64,000 nucleotides of DNA from Morinoia aosen (Eukaryota > Arthropoda > Malacostraca > Amphipoda > Talitridae). The notes beneath the pieces are model-generated. The model was not told the DNA's origin. It ran no database searches and worked only from the letters and a program-made list of their open reading frames with translations. The stretch spans positions 40,049,732-40,113,731 of the forward strand of contig CM059572.1 of assembly GCA_030386875.1 (NCBI GenBank). The letters are read 5' to 3'. The translations under genes were made by a program, and so were the position numbers. This document shows, piece after piece, positions 46,936-59,908 of the stretch. The stretch's first letter is position 1. The number at the start of each line of letters is the position of its first letter.

Positions 46936-48603
46936 ATTTTTGTTGAATGGTTAGCGCAAATCCTTTGTTCGGGTGTTGACAATCCTCGCGCCGAATTTGG
47001 AGCAGAGCTGCCGGAGTCGAGGTTCATTAAGGAACTCTTCGTTAGGTGGAGCCTCGCAATTACGGCCCTGCAACTGCCTCTTGCCACTCGCTGCTGCCTC
47101 TCCGCATTATTCCGACGACTTGCAGTTATTATCACGGCTTTACAATATTACTTCGAGGCTCTCTTAACTTCTATTAGCCTAGCCAGAGTTACCATAGAGG
47201 TGTCGTCTTTTCTTGTTCGTGATTTCTGAATTTTTTTTAAATTTTTCCTCGGTTCTAAAAGATTGGTTTTGCCGCAGCTGAAATTTCCTCGTGGAAACAA
47301 TTCGATGCTTTATAAGATGAAGTGCTTAAATTGTTTCTTTTACTGTTTTATGCAATAGAAGAGACATGGTTTTTATCGCTGAATGCTTCATATTCGACGT
47401 GGCATAAATATCCTAAAATATTTATTGTAGCCGGTTACAAAACGGGATCAACAGTCTCCCTCGTGCTTCAGTCCTCAAGATCGAGTAATACATGCAGCGT
47501 GCACTTCTTTTCGGTTCCGCGCGAACTTCAGTATTTTTGCTCTTTTCCTAATTTTCCTAATTATGGTCACTCTATCAATTGGAAATCATCTTACAGCTGT
47601 TCATTCGAACTTCTCATTTTTCAAGAACTATCTTCAATATTGAGCAATTTTAAATGGGAATATTTCTCTAGTTTGGCAAATTTTTGTGTTTGACATTTGA
47701 CTTCATGTTGTTGAAAGCGTGCAACGGCTTCATGCGGTCTGTGCAATTTAAATAGAACACTTCTTACTGCTTGCATCTGAGTTGCATTAAATCTAAAAGA
47801 AAAAATAATAATTTGTTATACCTTTCTTTATTATTTTTAACAGTACCTCGACAAAGCGCGCAACACAGCTCTAATTTGGTGTCCTGTTGAAAATATGAGT
47901 AATATATCGTAGTCGTCGTAGAACAAATTATTCAACGAAAGCGCTTTTAATGTTACATTCTACGTAGAAATTACTGATCGGACTGAAGTTTGTGTACAGC
48001 AACCAAAAGCCACCAAACACCCATGACTTTGTGGAAGTTTCATTTAATTTATGGTGCAAATGTTCTCCTTTGCTTCTGAAACAACTTCTGTTAAGTGAAG
48101 TGGGGCAATTCGTGTGAGCCACCAGTTCAAGCAATGCGCGTTTATTCTCATAAAAAGCACTACTACACGGTTTTCAAAGATCCACAATGAAAATTAACAT
48201 AGCCTCCTTTCACCCGTCGTACATCACAGTATGTTGTTCTAGCCATGCGTCTCCGTCACGCGCACGACCCAGTGCTGATGTAATAATAGCTTTAATAATT
48301 CACAGTTAAACATCCGTGGAAGTTTAAGCCCTGCTTCAACTTTCGTGCTAACTTTCAATGCAGACCTCCAAAGTCTAGAGATGTTGTTCAGGTCTCAGTA
48401 ATTCACTTCTAAATAATTATGAAAGTTGAGCCAAACGGAGCATATTAGTTTTGTTTACATTCAGTTCGTTTTCTGGAGTTGAGTGCTGGAATGTGTCGTG
48501 CGGCGTAATTTGTTGCCCTTGAACTTCCGGGACAGTCTGTAGCTTGCGCAAACCAATATTTTACATTTGAGGTACCGCAAAAATCCTTCGATGTCAAATG
48601 CGA
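46936..48603. other. No supported gene
   Basis: The 46970-47140 stretch is GC-richer, with opposing 64- and 108-codon frames. A 123-codon plus frame at 47322 (Ser/Phe/Tyr-rich) has no signal or domain I recognise. Confidence 0.35.
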
Positions 48604-48711
48604 CCCAGTCTAACTTTTACGCAGCCTGCATGCATGTTTTTCGCCCCCCAAGTAATTAAATCGCTTAGGTGACGAAAAACATGCATGCTCCGGCGAAAAA
48701 GTTTGACTGGG
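48604..48711. mobile_element. Foldback element, copy 2 (108 bp)
   Basis: Same family as 43395-43512: left end cccagtctaacttttacgca, inner atgcatgtttttcgcc, right end ggcgaaaaagtttgactggg. The centre is about 10 bp shorter and the left arm has more substitutions. It is bordered by ga on both sides (48602-48603 and 48712-48713). Confidence 0.75.
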
Positions 48712-49195
48712 GAGCATCGTTGAGACAATTAACAGATGAAACATAAGCATGCTGCAATAAATTATTTCGTATTGAACAAAATTCACCTCGCACGAAGTGC
48801 TAGGACAGTAAACAACGAATACAAACCATGAATGAGAGATGATTCCACCCGTAAACACGGAGTAAGATTTCTTGCTTTCTCATGCAGTAATTTTTTACCC
48901 TCGCATGGAGTTAGTTATAAATAGTTTATATTTTCGTTATGGGTGGCGATTATAGGAGCAGCAATACCTTACTGAAGGAACATTGATGTACGTCAAGTTA
49001 TAGTTACAAGTCCCATTTAGCGAATCTCTTGATAATATTTCCGAAGTGCAGCTATTTCATTGTTTGCATAGTCATTAGAGGTTATTTTTCTCCTAAATTA
49101 CCAAAATCTTCGGAGACTAGCTTACGGTAGCACAAAAAAAAAATAAATGCGTATTGTACGTTGCAAAGACTGCACGAACATTAACGACTTCAACA

Positions 49196-49690
49196 TTATT
49201 CCACCCATTCACCCTGTTGTCTATACTTTGAGAACTTGTTCAGTAATCCCTTGTCAATTTCTGTGATGTAGTTATCACAAACTTTTTGATACTTTGGGCG
49301 AAGTTCCTCGTGGTTCGCTAGAGCATAAATTATGCAAATAACCATCGGCAAATAATACTCTTCGATAGTGATGTATTGCATATTTAATGTTTAGCATCAA
49401 CCGCCTGATATTCGCGTTCATTTTTTTCATCCGTAGATAGTTATCCACATACTGCCTACTTTTTGTGTCCAAGTAAAATTCATTAAACATGTGGAAGTCT
49501 TACCTGATGACTGTATTCTTTTTACATTGGGCAGTGTTATGAAGAGATTTGAATGCACTTTTAGAGCACCAAAACCTGAGCTTAAAATGAAAAAATGTCA
49601 GCTGCGTAAAGTAATTACAATTTTGATTTGATCAATATAAATTGAAATCTCATCATCCAAAATTTTCCCAACTTCTCACGCGTTAATTAG
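49196..49690 (-). pseudogene. Broken protein-coding relic, family not recognised
   Basis: Minus-strand reading is protein-like over about 120 codons but crosses one stop and at least one frameshift. From about 49590 the frame reads ...SAFKSLHNTAQCKKNTVIR, then a TAA near 49500, then DFHMFNEFYLDTKSRQYVDN and LRMKKMNANIRRLML. Near 49385 the reading shifts to the frame with MQYITIEEYYLPMVICIIYA and ANHEELRPKYQKVCDNYITE, ending ...RQQGEWVE at a TAA (49196). An alternative frame upstream (REKLGKILDDEISIYIDQIK) suggests extension to about 49690. The charged and aromatic composition and natural-looking end favour a decayed gene or inserted element over chance. I cannot name a family. Confidence 0.4.
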
Positions 49691-51096
49691 AACTGATTAT
49701 TGATTTGTTACTCGTACTTATTGAAGGCGTTTGAAGACTCGCCCTGCGTTACTATCGAACTGTCAGTCCTAAGATACGGTGTGAGGCAGAAATCTGTTCT
49801 CATTTTAATATTTCCGAAGATTCAATAAATTATTCATATAATATAGCCACAGATTCTATTAGCGCTTTTCCTTACACATATTTGCCTATTCTGAAAACCT
49901 TTAACTGGTAACATTTTTAACAGTTAAACTAAAGTGTTGCCTTCCAGCTTTTTAGAACTTTAGGAAAACGTAATTATGGTCACTCTATCAACAGAGAGTG
50001 TTAACATTAGTCCTTCTAGAATATCAAACTTAATCTTCTATATTTAAAAATAAGCGTAGACTAAAGAGGAAAAACCATTGACTGCTACAGATCGCAACGC
50101 TGTGCCGTTGTATATGAAGAATTAGATTAACTAAGCAAAACTGTGGCAGATAGCTTTTTTGATTACATCAGTAGAATATTATTGTAGAACTACAAATAAA
50201 ATTTCGGTACATTTACGTTAGCTTCACTATATCCCGTAACCTCTTTGAAAATCAGGGACTGAAACCTTGTAGTTCTAGAACTCTTTTCCCTATACAACTA
50301 TAAGTGAATTTTATATCTATACTATTGGCAAGCCCCTTATGCTATTGTGCCCTGTGGCTTTCAGTTGAAATAGACGTGATACTCGTATCTGTAAATTTTT
50401 GTAAACAAATTGAAAGTAAGTTAAATACTGGGAGCAGAATCCGTAGATTTTTTGTATCACATTTTCAATCAATTTTTCCAACAATTGTTCAAAGATCAAT
50501 ACTACATTGCGGCAAGAATTCTTGAGCCGGACATGCGATTTAAGTAGAAATCACCTTTCATGTAGAGGATGGGCTATAAAGGCTTAGTTGTAACAAGCAA
50601 AAACGTCTGTAGCCGGTTTTTTATTGTTAATTTTTAGAAGTGTATCCCCGTAGACTGCTGAAAAGGGATATTCACTGAAAACGTGCGTGTTCATTTCTAC
50701 CGCGGAGGTGGTCGATGCAAGGTAGTCAGAAGTTTTCAGCATGAATTTTCCTTTAACATTAATATGGGAAAACTACTTTGAGTAATTTAGTTAATGATAA
50801 AATCGATTGTGTTACCAACAATTTGCAACAGAGACTATTGGGTCAACACAAATTTTAATAACAAAGCAGTGCCAATGATTCAGTCCACATATTTTCTTCT
50901 TTGATTTTATTCGTCAAAATTGTTGAAGATGACATTGATTTTTGACCAATTAAATGTTTTAGCTCAAATTGATTAACATGAAGAAGTAAAACTTCCTGAC
51001 ATATACTGAAAGCTTAACATCATGTTTTAACTGGCAATTGCAAATAAAAAAAGTCTCGCATACAACTAAAAACCCCAGGTTTACTTTACCTCATGA
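49691..51096. other. No supported gene
   Basis: AT-rich; 60-73 codon frames at 50304-50525 overlap on both strands without known domains. Confidence 0.4.
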
Positions 51097-51147
51097 TGTG
51101 TGAGTGTGTGTGTGTGTGTGTGAGTGTGTGTGTGTGTGTGTGTGAGT
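51097..51147. repeat. (TG)n microsatellite with GAG interruptions
   Basis: About 50 bp of TG repeats broken by two tgag steps (tgtgagtgtgtgtgtgtgtg). A candidate polymorphic marker and Z-DNA-prone tract. Confidence 0.95.
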
Positions 51148-51655
51148 CAAACCGAGAAAATTACCCCTGGTGCTTATAAATAAAGATTAAAAGTTCAAAA
51201 GTATGAACTTTTACCTGAATTTTTATGCAATTCTCAGTAAGAACCAATAAAAAACGCCATAAAAACCTCCCAATTTCGTTACCATTTGTGATTAATCAAA
51301 TGCAGCATTGTTTTATACATAACGTACCACAGGAAAGTGTGCTTTAAAATATGTACAAGCGAAAAGATTAAAAAAGTTCAGCCAGGGGACAAATTCGCAG
51401 AAGCACTCCGAACGAAGCGAACTTTAGCTTACCCCTAAACGTTTTGATGAAATGAAAGTCCACTGATGGGCAACTGACTCGCAGTCAGTCCCCATCATCT
51501 GCTCACACTCGCAAAAATAGGCTTAATGAAACTGAAGAGCTTAGCTTTACGATCACTCGTGTTGTACCAGCCATTATTTTTGTACAGGAAAGCGCCCGCT
51601 TGTGCGCTATAAAGAGCATCTGCCGACTGCAGAGCAAACACACTCACAAATATAG
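51148..51655. other. No gene seen
   Basis: AT-rich spacer between the TG and CA microsatellites, with no frame of note. Confidence 0.4.
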
Positions 51656-51724
51656 GCTCACACAGACGCCCACACATGTACCCTCAAACACGCACACACG
51701 TACCCTCACACACACACACACGTG
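51656..51724. repeat. CA-rich repeat with ~15-bp acacgtaccctca units
   Basis: cacacatgtaccctcaaaca, then cgcacacacgtaccctcaca, then a pure CA run. It mixes a short minisatellite with a CA microsatellite. Confidence 0.85.
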
Positions 51725-52124
51725 CCAGAACACCTATGATGGTGCTAGCGACAATCGCACTGCAATGCCATCTTTACCTCAGGTTCCTGACTCCACATGC
51801 TCCCGTACAAGGTAGCTTGTGCAAGTTTTTGGCTACTTCTAATTCCATGGCACTGATTCCAGCCTATGACAGACCATCCTCCATTGCCCGAATACCGCGA
51901 ACATTGATGCAGTTGTTGCAAGGCTAAAGACCTCCCTGATTGCTGAGATTTTACCACCATTTTGGTCTTAGATGTGTAGTATTGTTGTCATAGAATGCTT
52001 ATATCTTAAATGCCATGACTTTTTTGTCGCTATGAAAGGGTTAGTTTTCTGCTATTCAAAATGTGAAAACATTTGTTCAAAAATAGTCTCTAATTGTTAG
52101 CAGACTGAATAATTCTAAAATACT
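51725..52124. other. No supported gene
   Basis: Opposing frames of 71-83 codons at 51676-51960 are not recognisable. Confidence 0.35.
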
Positions 52125-52227
52125 ATATGCATTTGAGCATTCATATATTAGGCAACAATAAGTTGAGTTAATAACAGGCCTTTTTAACATTTTTTAAAAT
52201 ATGCATTTGAGCAATCATACAACAATT
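52125..52227. repeat. Short direct repeat, ~75-bp spacing
   Basis: atatgcatttgagcattcat near 52125 and atatgcatttgagcaatcat near 52199, each followed by a caacaat string. Confidence 0.55.
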
Positions 52228-55200
52228 ATTAACAAACGCTTAAGAACAAGCCATAAAATCATTTTTTACTTTTATTAACTCTTTTTACTTTACTTCGCAA
52301 TCATACTTCATTAAAAGTCCACTTGTTCTATTTAACTGATATTACCCTCATCATTACATCTACGCCTAGATTTTATTAGCATTTGGTTTACACGTAAGAG
52401 TCTTTACGTGACAGTAGTTTTACATCGTACCTCTTAATTGGCTCCTTCCCGTTATTTTTTTCCCATTTAAAGGATTCGGCTCAGCAGTACTGTTTTTGTT
52501 TTATCTTTACTTTTTCATCATCTTTTCGCCCGCAGAAGTGATTCAATCTCTCTTCAAACCATGTAATCGAATGTTTGTCTTGTTTGTTTTTGTACTCACT
52601 TGGGATCTCAATTTTTTTGCGTGGCTCATAATTTCCTGCTAGAGTATCATTCCATTTTCACATTCTTTAAAAAATATGAAACTTAACGACGCCCCCACGA
52701 CGTGAACTGTCGTACCAAAAATATACCGTTGAAATGAACAGCCAAATCACAGTCGAGAAAGAAACATTTTCTATCCAACAAGCCAGGAAATTCAACTCTG
52801 GATGGACATTACTTCTTTTCGATGTTGAATTTTGGTGATCCCGAACATCAGTAAATCCGATCAGGTGATTTTAACGCTTTTCGCTCACCTTCTTGTCACG
52901 CTCAGCTGATCGCTGCCGAAATTTTTAGCAAGATTCTAGGGCCTTTGGTTTTATCGACCAGATAGCTGCTGCAGAACACCGGTCGTCTCTTGGAAAACTT
53001 TTCGCCTGATTTTTCGGCGTTGCTGCTTCCTCAACGCTACGCAACTCGGCCGGAAAATTGAGGTTTTCGGAGTTCAACCTCCTTTCAAATCTCCAGCTTT
53101 TCAAGTTGTCTCTCTGATTTTGTCTGAAAAATTGCCCCTCTTCAAATAGAAAGTTCAGATATTTTATGGTATTGCATTTAACGATTTAACATGACTGTTA
53201 CACAAAAATTATAACACGTGTCGAAACGCTGGATGATGCATTCAAAGACAAAAACATCTATGGTCGTTTCTCCATTATCATAATCATTTTTATCATTTCC
53301 GTTTTTCAATCTGAGAAGAAGACCGGAGTGAAAAGCGAGCTCAATCATAAGAAAATTTCTCCTAATTAGCTTTTCTTCAGGTCTTCACTGTTTTCTATAA
53401 TTACCAGACGAGCAGCCTTATCTCTCGGGAAAACACCATGAATGCAAAACTAATCTTGAGTTAGGGTATTTCTTTGCCAAAGTATGTTTTTCCTTCCCTC
53501 GCTCCACGGATGCGCGCCAAGATATTTTTCTGTGTGATTACAGCGTACATTTATAATAAAAGGGTATATTGCTGCAGAAAAAAAGAGGTTACAGATATTT
53601 TGCTTCCACGTTCATGCTGTCATTTTGCTAAAGCAAAGAACATATTCGTTCGCTACAGTTGAGTCTCCACAGAAGGAAGTCGCTCAGGCGGAAAATGGTC
53701 AAGAGCGCAACTCTTAAACAAAAAACGCTGAATAATGATTTGTTCCTGGCACCTCTACTGAGTTCTATCAAAGATTGTCTTCAGATTCGATGTCCGATTT
53801 TTTCATTCATGTTTAAAAAATAACAAAGGTACATGAAACTATACTTAGATGAAAGGATCAATATACGTACATTTAAATGAAATGCGCTATATGTTTTTCA
53901 GAATTTTGACACTTTCATAAAAGACTTCTTATCTTATTCAATTGTCGAACAGGGAGAGCACAGTTGTTTTGTCGCTTCAGTTTGTACCCTTTTTATTGCT
54001 GGAAACATTTAACTATGATAACATGATTCCTTGCTACCTTAGGAACATTATGGCATAAGCAAACCAGTTAATTGGAGAAATGCCAGTAATTACAGATCCC
54101 GATAAATATTTCTTCAAGAAAATGATTCAAATGTGAGAACAGGCAATATCATTTAAAAATCAGAGCTCTCTTCTAAGTAGGAAAAGATTCTTGTTCACTG
54201 GTCTAGTGAGTCTACTATATTTAACTCGAAAGAACGAATTATTCACCCGACAAGCGACACTGAATGACATTCTATTCACCCGCCTCCCATGCCGACAAAT
54301 CTAAAGAAACGAAACAAAATTTGCGAGGCAAGGGTTCATTTCAAAGTATTTTTTTACCAACTCCATTCGCTCATTCAGTGACAGTGCACGTGATGCAATT
54401 ATCTTTGTTTGAACTAAATTGTTTAGTGTAAATTTTATCGCTTCGCCACCTCCAGGCGAGGCACAAGGCTCACGGTAAAAACTAAAAATCTTTTGAAACG
54501 ATTCCATTCGAACTCACTTCAATAAAAAGCGTTTGTACGCCTGCATTATTACGAATAAAATTGAAATGCCAGCTGTCCATTGTGTCGAAAATACTGATAG
54601 TACTTTGTAGTGCTTGTGTTTGTGAACCAAGGTTGAACCAGATTTATCTATGATCACGCTACAAAAGCATTAACTATTAAATAACCATTATACCCGTCCA
54701 GTTCAGAAGATGCGTATAAAAGGAATTCGTACGATGGAGAATTTAGATTTGAATCTGATATTTCTCTCCTGAAATCAGTTGCTATCTTTCGTTTTTTATT
54801 TTCTTAGGCAAGATTTTTAACGTTGTGTAGGTTTTTACAAATCTTATCGTAGCTTTCAATTCCACGTGGAATAAACTCATACAAATGAATGCATGGTTAC
54901 TCATGCTTCCATAAAAGACTATTTCCAACTGATTGATAGTTGGAAGCGTTGGTTAATATCATGAATCTTGAAATTGAATAATAAAAACTGTGAGCTTTCA
55001 CGTACGTACTTTCAGTATACGAGGAATGCAATTAGCATCATAGTGTGGACATTGAATAAATAATTATAATTTACCTGTAGTGAAATTATATTTATTTATG
55101 CAGTGTGTGCTGAAAAATACCTGCTGCTTCGAAAATTGTTTGAATACCCAATAAAAATGGGCGCAAAAACTTTTTCGTTTATTTTTCCAACCTATTTTTA

Positions 55201-55605
55201 GGTTTCTGCAGGCGAAATTTGAAGAGACAACATTAATACTTATTAATACACAGTGCACTTTTAAAAGCCCCAAGTGCATCAATGAAATTTATCAAAGGTG
55301 CTGCAACAGTTGTAAAAATATTCACAAGAGCACAAACATTTTTCCAAGCCTCACGGGTGATAGTTTTTCTTACCGTTCATCAGCGTGCTGGTCTTCTATG
55401 ACTTTAGGTAGACTTGAAAACACCAGTGTAAATATTTGTGTGAACATATTGCACTCAATCTAGATGAGCATGATCATGTGAGGGAAAATCATTCAAATCT
55501 GTTATTTTGCACCGATTAAAGATGCGTTGGTTCAGGAGTTTATTATTCATGGTCAGCCCTTCTAGCAGAGTGAAAGCTAGGGACGATTTTGGTTCCCCAT
55601 GGCTC
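52228..55605. other. No supported gene
   Basis: AT-rich. A 68-codon minus frame at 54301-54507 (ASRALSLNERMELVKKYFEM) is protein-like but isolated and unassigned. No repeats noticed. Confidence 0.35.
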
Positions 55606-56043
55606 TCAAATTTCTCCAGTTGCTTTCATCTCCTGTAAAAGTTTGAAACTCCTCCTTTGTGATGCAAGCTTTACAACCTTTACAGCACCAGCCCAACATT
55701 TTTTGCCAGGGGTTTGGCTGGCACAAACAAGTCCTGATTTAGAAATAATTTTTTCAATTTCATCGTGAGCAGAGCTAATCTCTGACACGGCCGGGTAAGG
55801 TTCATGCATGAAGTGTACCCCAAAGCTAAGTTTTAATGCCATTCTCCAGGCCGAGCGTGTGTGCTCTGCACACCGTGTACTAGAAATCTCCTTCATTGGC
55901 TCCTTTTTTCCTGGCAAAATCAACAACTGAAGCGCAGCAGGGCCTCCCGTGCGTTTAGATGCGAGGGACCGCTGGCTACAGCCACGCTTGCCCAACCCTA
56001 TTATAAAAAAGTTCCGGGTGCGGCAAAGGAGCGCTCTTGCCAT
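55606..56043 (-). CDS. Uncharacterised 145-codon ORF, doubtful
   Basis: A minus-strand frame in a GC-richer island, starting MARALLCRTRNFFIIGLGKR and ending ...RRSFKLLQEMKATGEI at a TGA/TAG-type stop near 55606. It contains no signal peptide, membrane segment or motif I recognise. Overlapping plus-strand frames of 86 codons show that the local composition alone lowers stop frequency. It could be a single-exon gene, a processed relic or chance. Confidence 0.2.
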   Translation of the reverse strand: MARALLCRTRNFFIIGLGKRGCSQRSLASKRTGGPAALQLLILPGKKEPMKEISSTRCAEHTRSAWRMALKLSFGVHFMHEPYPAVSEISSAHDEIEKIISKSGLVCASQTPGKKCWAGAVKVVKLASQRRSFKLLQEMKATGEI

Positions 56044-58796
56044 TGCTTACTCAAACAGCCCCAAGAAATGAAACAAGTTTCACCAGGATCGGAGTTAGAA
56101 ACGACGTGGACGCTCGAGTGAAACTTGTGTGGTGTTGGCGACGCTGATATTCTTCTCGGATGTAAACGATCTACTGGTCTCCGTGCCAAGATAAAATATT
56201 TTGAAGTTTTTTAAAATGGTGTAAGTGGCTATCTACTCTGTATGCGAACAAAAGAAAATATTTAGTTGGCTCATTTCGAAAGCACTTGAGGTCATGATTT
56301 CAGTCGAAGTAAGTTATGATTTGTTGAATGCAATTTTCACAGTTGTTTTATCGAACAAATTCTCCAATAAAATTTCTCCTAAAAATTAAATTTACAACCA
56401 TTCACTAATCACTCATATTCATGACCCTCAATTTTAACACTGTGTTAATTGATATCACGAATGAAAAATGTTCTCTTGGATGCTACACTGAATTTACGGA
56501 TGCAGTATATACGAGTCCTGAGCTTAGCGCTGTGGCGCGGTATGTTCGGAGGGTGGATGAGCCCTGATGCTCGTCTAAACCCAGTTCTAATAGAGCCAAT
56601 GATAGCGATGAATACCATGCCGTGTGCGGCATTTCGCTCGCATAAAGTTTTCGTTTGAATTATTTCTCATTAATTATAGGAAAAGTCAGGAAATTGTGCA
56701 GGGATGTAAGTTTGAAAACCGTTTTTGAGGGTTAGTTTTTGTTTGTCTCAAATTATTTAATTTTCACTGCTGAATTATAGAAAGAGTGTTAGTAACTGTC
56801 TTTATGTTTCCTTTCATTGTGTATAAAATACCCTCGTAAGCAGCCAGAGTTCTCTTGAAGCAGACCATGTTTATTTGCTATGATTTATAATAATGAAAAA
56901 CACAACTTTATAACCTTTATAACCTTATAAACACAACTTTATAATGCACTGAATACAACTGTACAGAATATTATTTCTAATTAGTTAGATTGGTGCCTTG
57001 ACTGTTTTGACCGAGTAGTACGTGCCAAAATAAAACGTCAAGTTATCGCATATCCAGTAAGATAAGCTAAAACAGAGATGTGTTTAATTGTGAAGTAAAA
57101 TTTATTTCCAAATCCTCTTTCCTCTCCCTGACCAATAAAAAAAGACTTCATAAGTTTGAATTGTCTGATGACAATATTTTCTTTACAGTAGATGTTTTGT
57201 TAGTCACCAGGTTTAACGAAAAACGAATTTTCTGTCAAAAGATCACAAAAACATCAAACCATTTGCCGCGTTGTCTGAGGAGTGACAGCAACCTCAAATT
57301 TGTATGCTGATACGTCTGCAATGCTTTTTATTTCTAGAAATGCCACACTTTCACACCCATGTCCGCACCCATTTCACGAGCTGTGCTAAGTAACGAGTCG
57401 GAACCCAGGGAGTACGGAATTGGAACTCTTGGGCCTCGATGCCTATTGATCACCTTCCGTGAGAGGTAAGAAGCTCATTACCGCACGCTAATGATACTTC
57501 TAGAGCTGCGCCTACAGCTCCTGCTCTCTGCTCCAGCTTGTAGGAACGGTCACGGGCTAGCACCATGGTTTATTTTATGAACAGTTTCACAGCAGTAAAT
57601 ACGTCCCTCAACGCTTGATGTGATGCGTTCAACGAGGAGCTCGCACAACTAGCGTGTGTAACAAAACTTTTTGGAACACTAATGGCAGAAGAATCATCTG
57701 CTCCTTTCGAAGCAGATTGGCGATAGCAAATACTTGTGAGAGTAGTTTTCTTATATGTTGCACTTGGTGGGCTTTATGTTTCGCACGCATGAAGTTATTT
57801 ATGTTGTTACACAACAAAATGGAATTGATGCTGTTGTTTGCTCTGCAAGCCCCTTAATTCAGCAAGTCCTTTCCACAATTTTTGTCTCGTTTATTAGGTC
57901 GGCAGGCTGTGTAACTAACGTTTACACTGGTGGCCAAATAGGACCATAACCGTGAACTTTATTCAGCCATTTTCCAGGTCTCAAAAATGCCGAATAAAAC
58001 GTTGATATCCACTGTCCACTGGAGAAACTTGTATAAGTGAACCAGACTCCCTTTTGTGCTCTTCTCACAAATTTTGGTGGAGACCACAATATCTTCTGTT
58101 AGTCAAGTAGACCCGTATTTTACCTGCTCACGTACCTTGAAAACTCTCCGCGTAATTTTATACTCCCAGATTCTTGTTTTTATGATTTCGAGCACCTCGA
58201 CTCAAAAGCAGCATCGCTTCGAAGTCTTTACGGGAAAAATGAAGCCCGTTATTTAAGGCGATAAGATCATTGTTATTCAAGCCCTCGTTCAGTGGACATC
58301 AATTTTCTGGAGGAGAACCGCCGTTGGGGCGCACGTACGGAGCTGGCGGCAGCTCTGCCTGCTCTTCGCCGCTCGCGATTTGTCTCGAATTCGTTCTGAT
58401 CGCACGTGACCTTCTAAAAGGTGAGAAGCCTGTGTATGTGAACCAAGCTCATTTTCAAGCACCTTTAACGAATTTTTTTTTAAATCACAATGTGTTTGAT
58501 TATTTAAGTAAGATAATATTCTATAGAGATTATGTAAATTGAAAATTTACTGCATAATTTTATGTGCAAGTGATCTCGTTTTTAAAGTCTTAGGAAGAAT
58601 TCATTTTTAGGGAAGGTTTAATAAATGGCTTTCTCTGAACGGTCACATAGTACCTCAGTGCAATATTATGCTCAAATAAAAATGTGGTTGTGTGTGTGTG
58701 TTACACCCATCGAATGACAGCGCACTGTCGTGCTAACACTAGGGAAGCGTAAAAATTTGGACTGTTTATTGAATGCACTCATATAGAATATACTTT
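56044..58796. other. No supported gene
   Basis: AT-rich. A small internal repeat acaactttataacctttata then accttataaacacaacttta lies near 56902. A GC-richer patch at 58300-58420 has 90 open plus codons, not recognisable. A short TG run lies near 58690. Confidence 0.35.
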
Positions 58797-58841
58797 GCTC
58801 TCTCTCACTCTCTCCCTCCCTCTGTCTCTCTCTTTCTCCTC
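58797..58841. repeat. TC-rich simple repeat
   Basis: ctctctctcactctctccct then ccctctgtctctctctttct: about 45 bp of pyrimidine repeat. Confidence 0.85.
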
Positions 58842-59203
58842 AAATGCGAACGCTCGTATTTGTATTCTACTCGTGTATTTCCCTCCAAGGATGACCGTGT
58901 CGTTTGTTCTTATACCCTTCAAAAACCTGTTGATCACAGGTCGTTAATACATTATTTATGCATTGATCACTATTATGCGTTCATCCTAAGCATAATTTCG
59001 AATACTTGAGATGTTTGAGCTTCCATTTTTCGGAAAAGGGGGTTTAAAGAAATGTAAAATTCATAATTTGATGCAAGTTTTTGTTTTGCAGCATTTGAGT
59101 GTAAGAGAACAGTCAGAAGATACACTCAATAACGCAACCTAAGGCAAGTCAATTTACCTGAATTTTTAGTCGTGAATTTTGCTTTTTCGCTTGCGATAGC
59201 ATT
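58842..59203. other. No gene seen
   Basis: AT-rich spacer before the 24-bp array. Confidence 0.4.
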
Positions 59204-59619
59204 TCAATACATGATTTAACTCAACATTCAATGCATGATTTAACTCAACATTCAATGCATGATTTAACTCAACATTCAATGCATGATTTAACTCAACATT
59301 CAATGCATGATTTAACTCAACATTCAATGCATGATTTAACTCAACATTCAATGCATGATTTAACTCAACATTCAATGCATGATTTAACTCAACATTCAAT
59401 GCATGATTTAACTCAACATTCAATGCATGATTTAACTCAACATTCAATGCATGATTTAACTCAACATTCAATGCATGATTTAACTCAACATTCAATGCAT
59501 GATTTAACTCAACATTCAATGCATGATTTAACTCAACATTCAATGCATGATTTAACTCAACATTCAATGCATGATTTAACTCAACATTCAATGCATGATT
59601 TAACTCAACATTCAATGCA
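59204..59619. repeat. 24-bp minisatellite, 17 near-identical copies
   Basis: Seventeen full units (59204-59611). The first differs by one base (caatac for caatgc) and the next sixteen look identical. The unit reads tcaatgcatgatttaactca then acat. As 24 is a multiple of 3, plus reads (MHDLTQHS)n and minus reads (NVELNHAL)n; both are artefacts of the repeat. The near-perfect identity points to a very recent expansion or to assembly-time copying. Confidence 0.97.
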
Positions 59620-59908
59620 CTGAGCACTTTTTGATAGCTCTCCGCACTTTCAAACGGTATTTAGATTATTTATTTAAACGGTCTACTTATCTCTCGAAAG
59701 CACTTTGAGGGAGTATTAATTCCTGAAAACACTACACAGTTAGGACATTGCAGCAAAGACCATATCAAGGTAAAGCCATCCGAGCTTTGGTCCAGTGTGG
59801 TCTTGAATAAACTTAATAGGGTTGAAGCGTTGGCGTATGAAAATCCAGAGGGGACGAAAACAAAAGATTACCTAACTAGAGAGAATTGCCGCAGTTTACA
59901 ATGCCAGG
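59620..59908. other. No gene seen
   Basis: Spacer between the 24-bp array and DR copy H. Confidence 0.4.

Noticed and set aside
59166-59627. NVELNHAL or MHDLTQHS repeat proteins
   Set aside because: Artefact of the 24-bp array; both strands are open.
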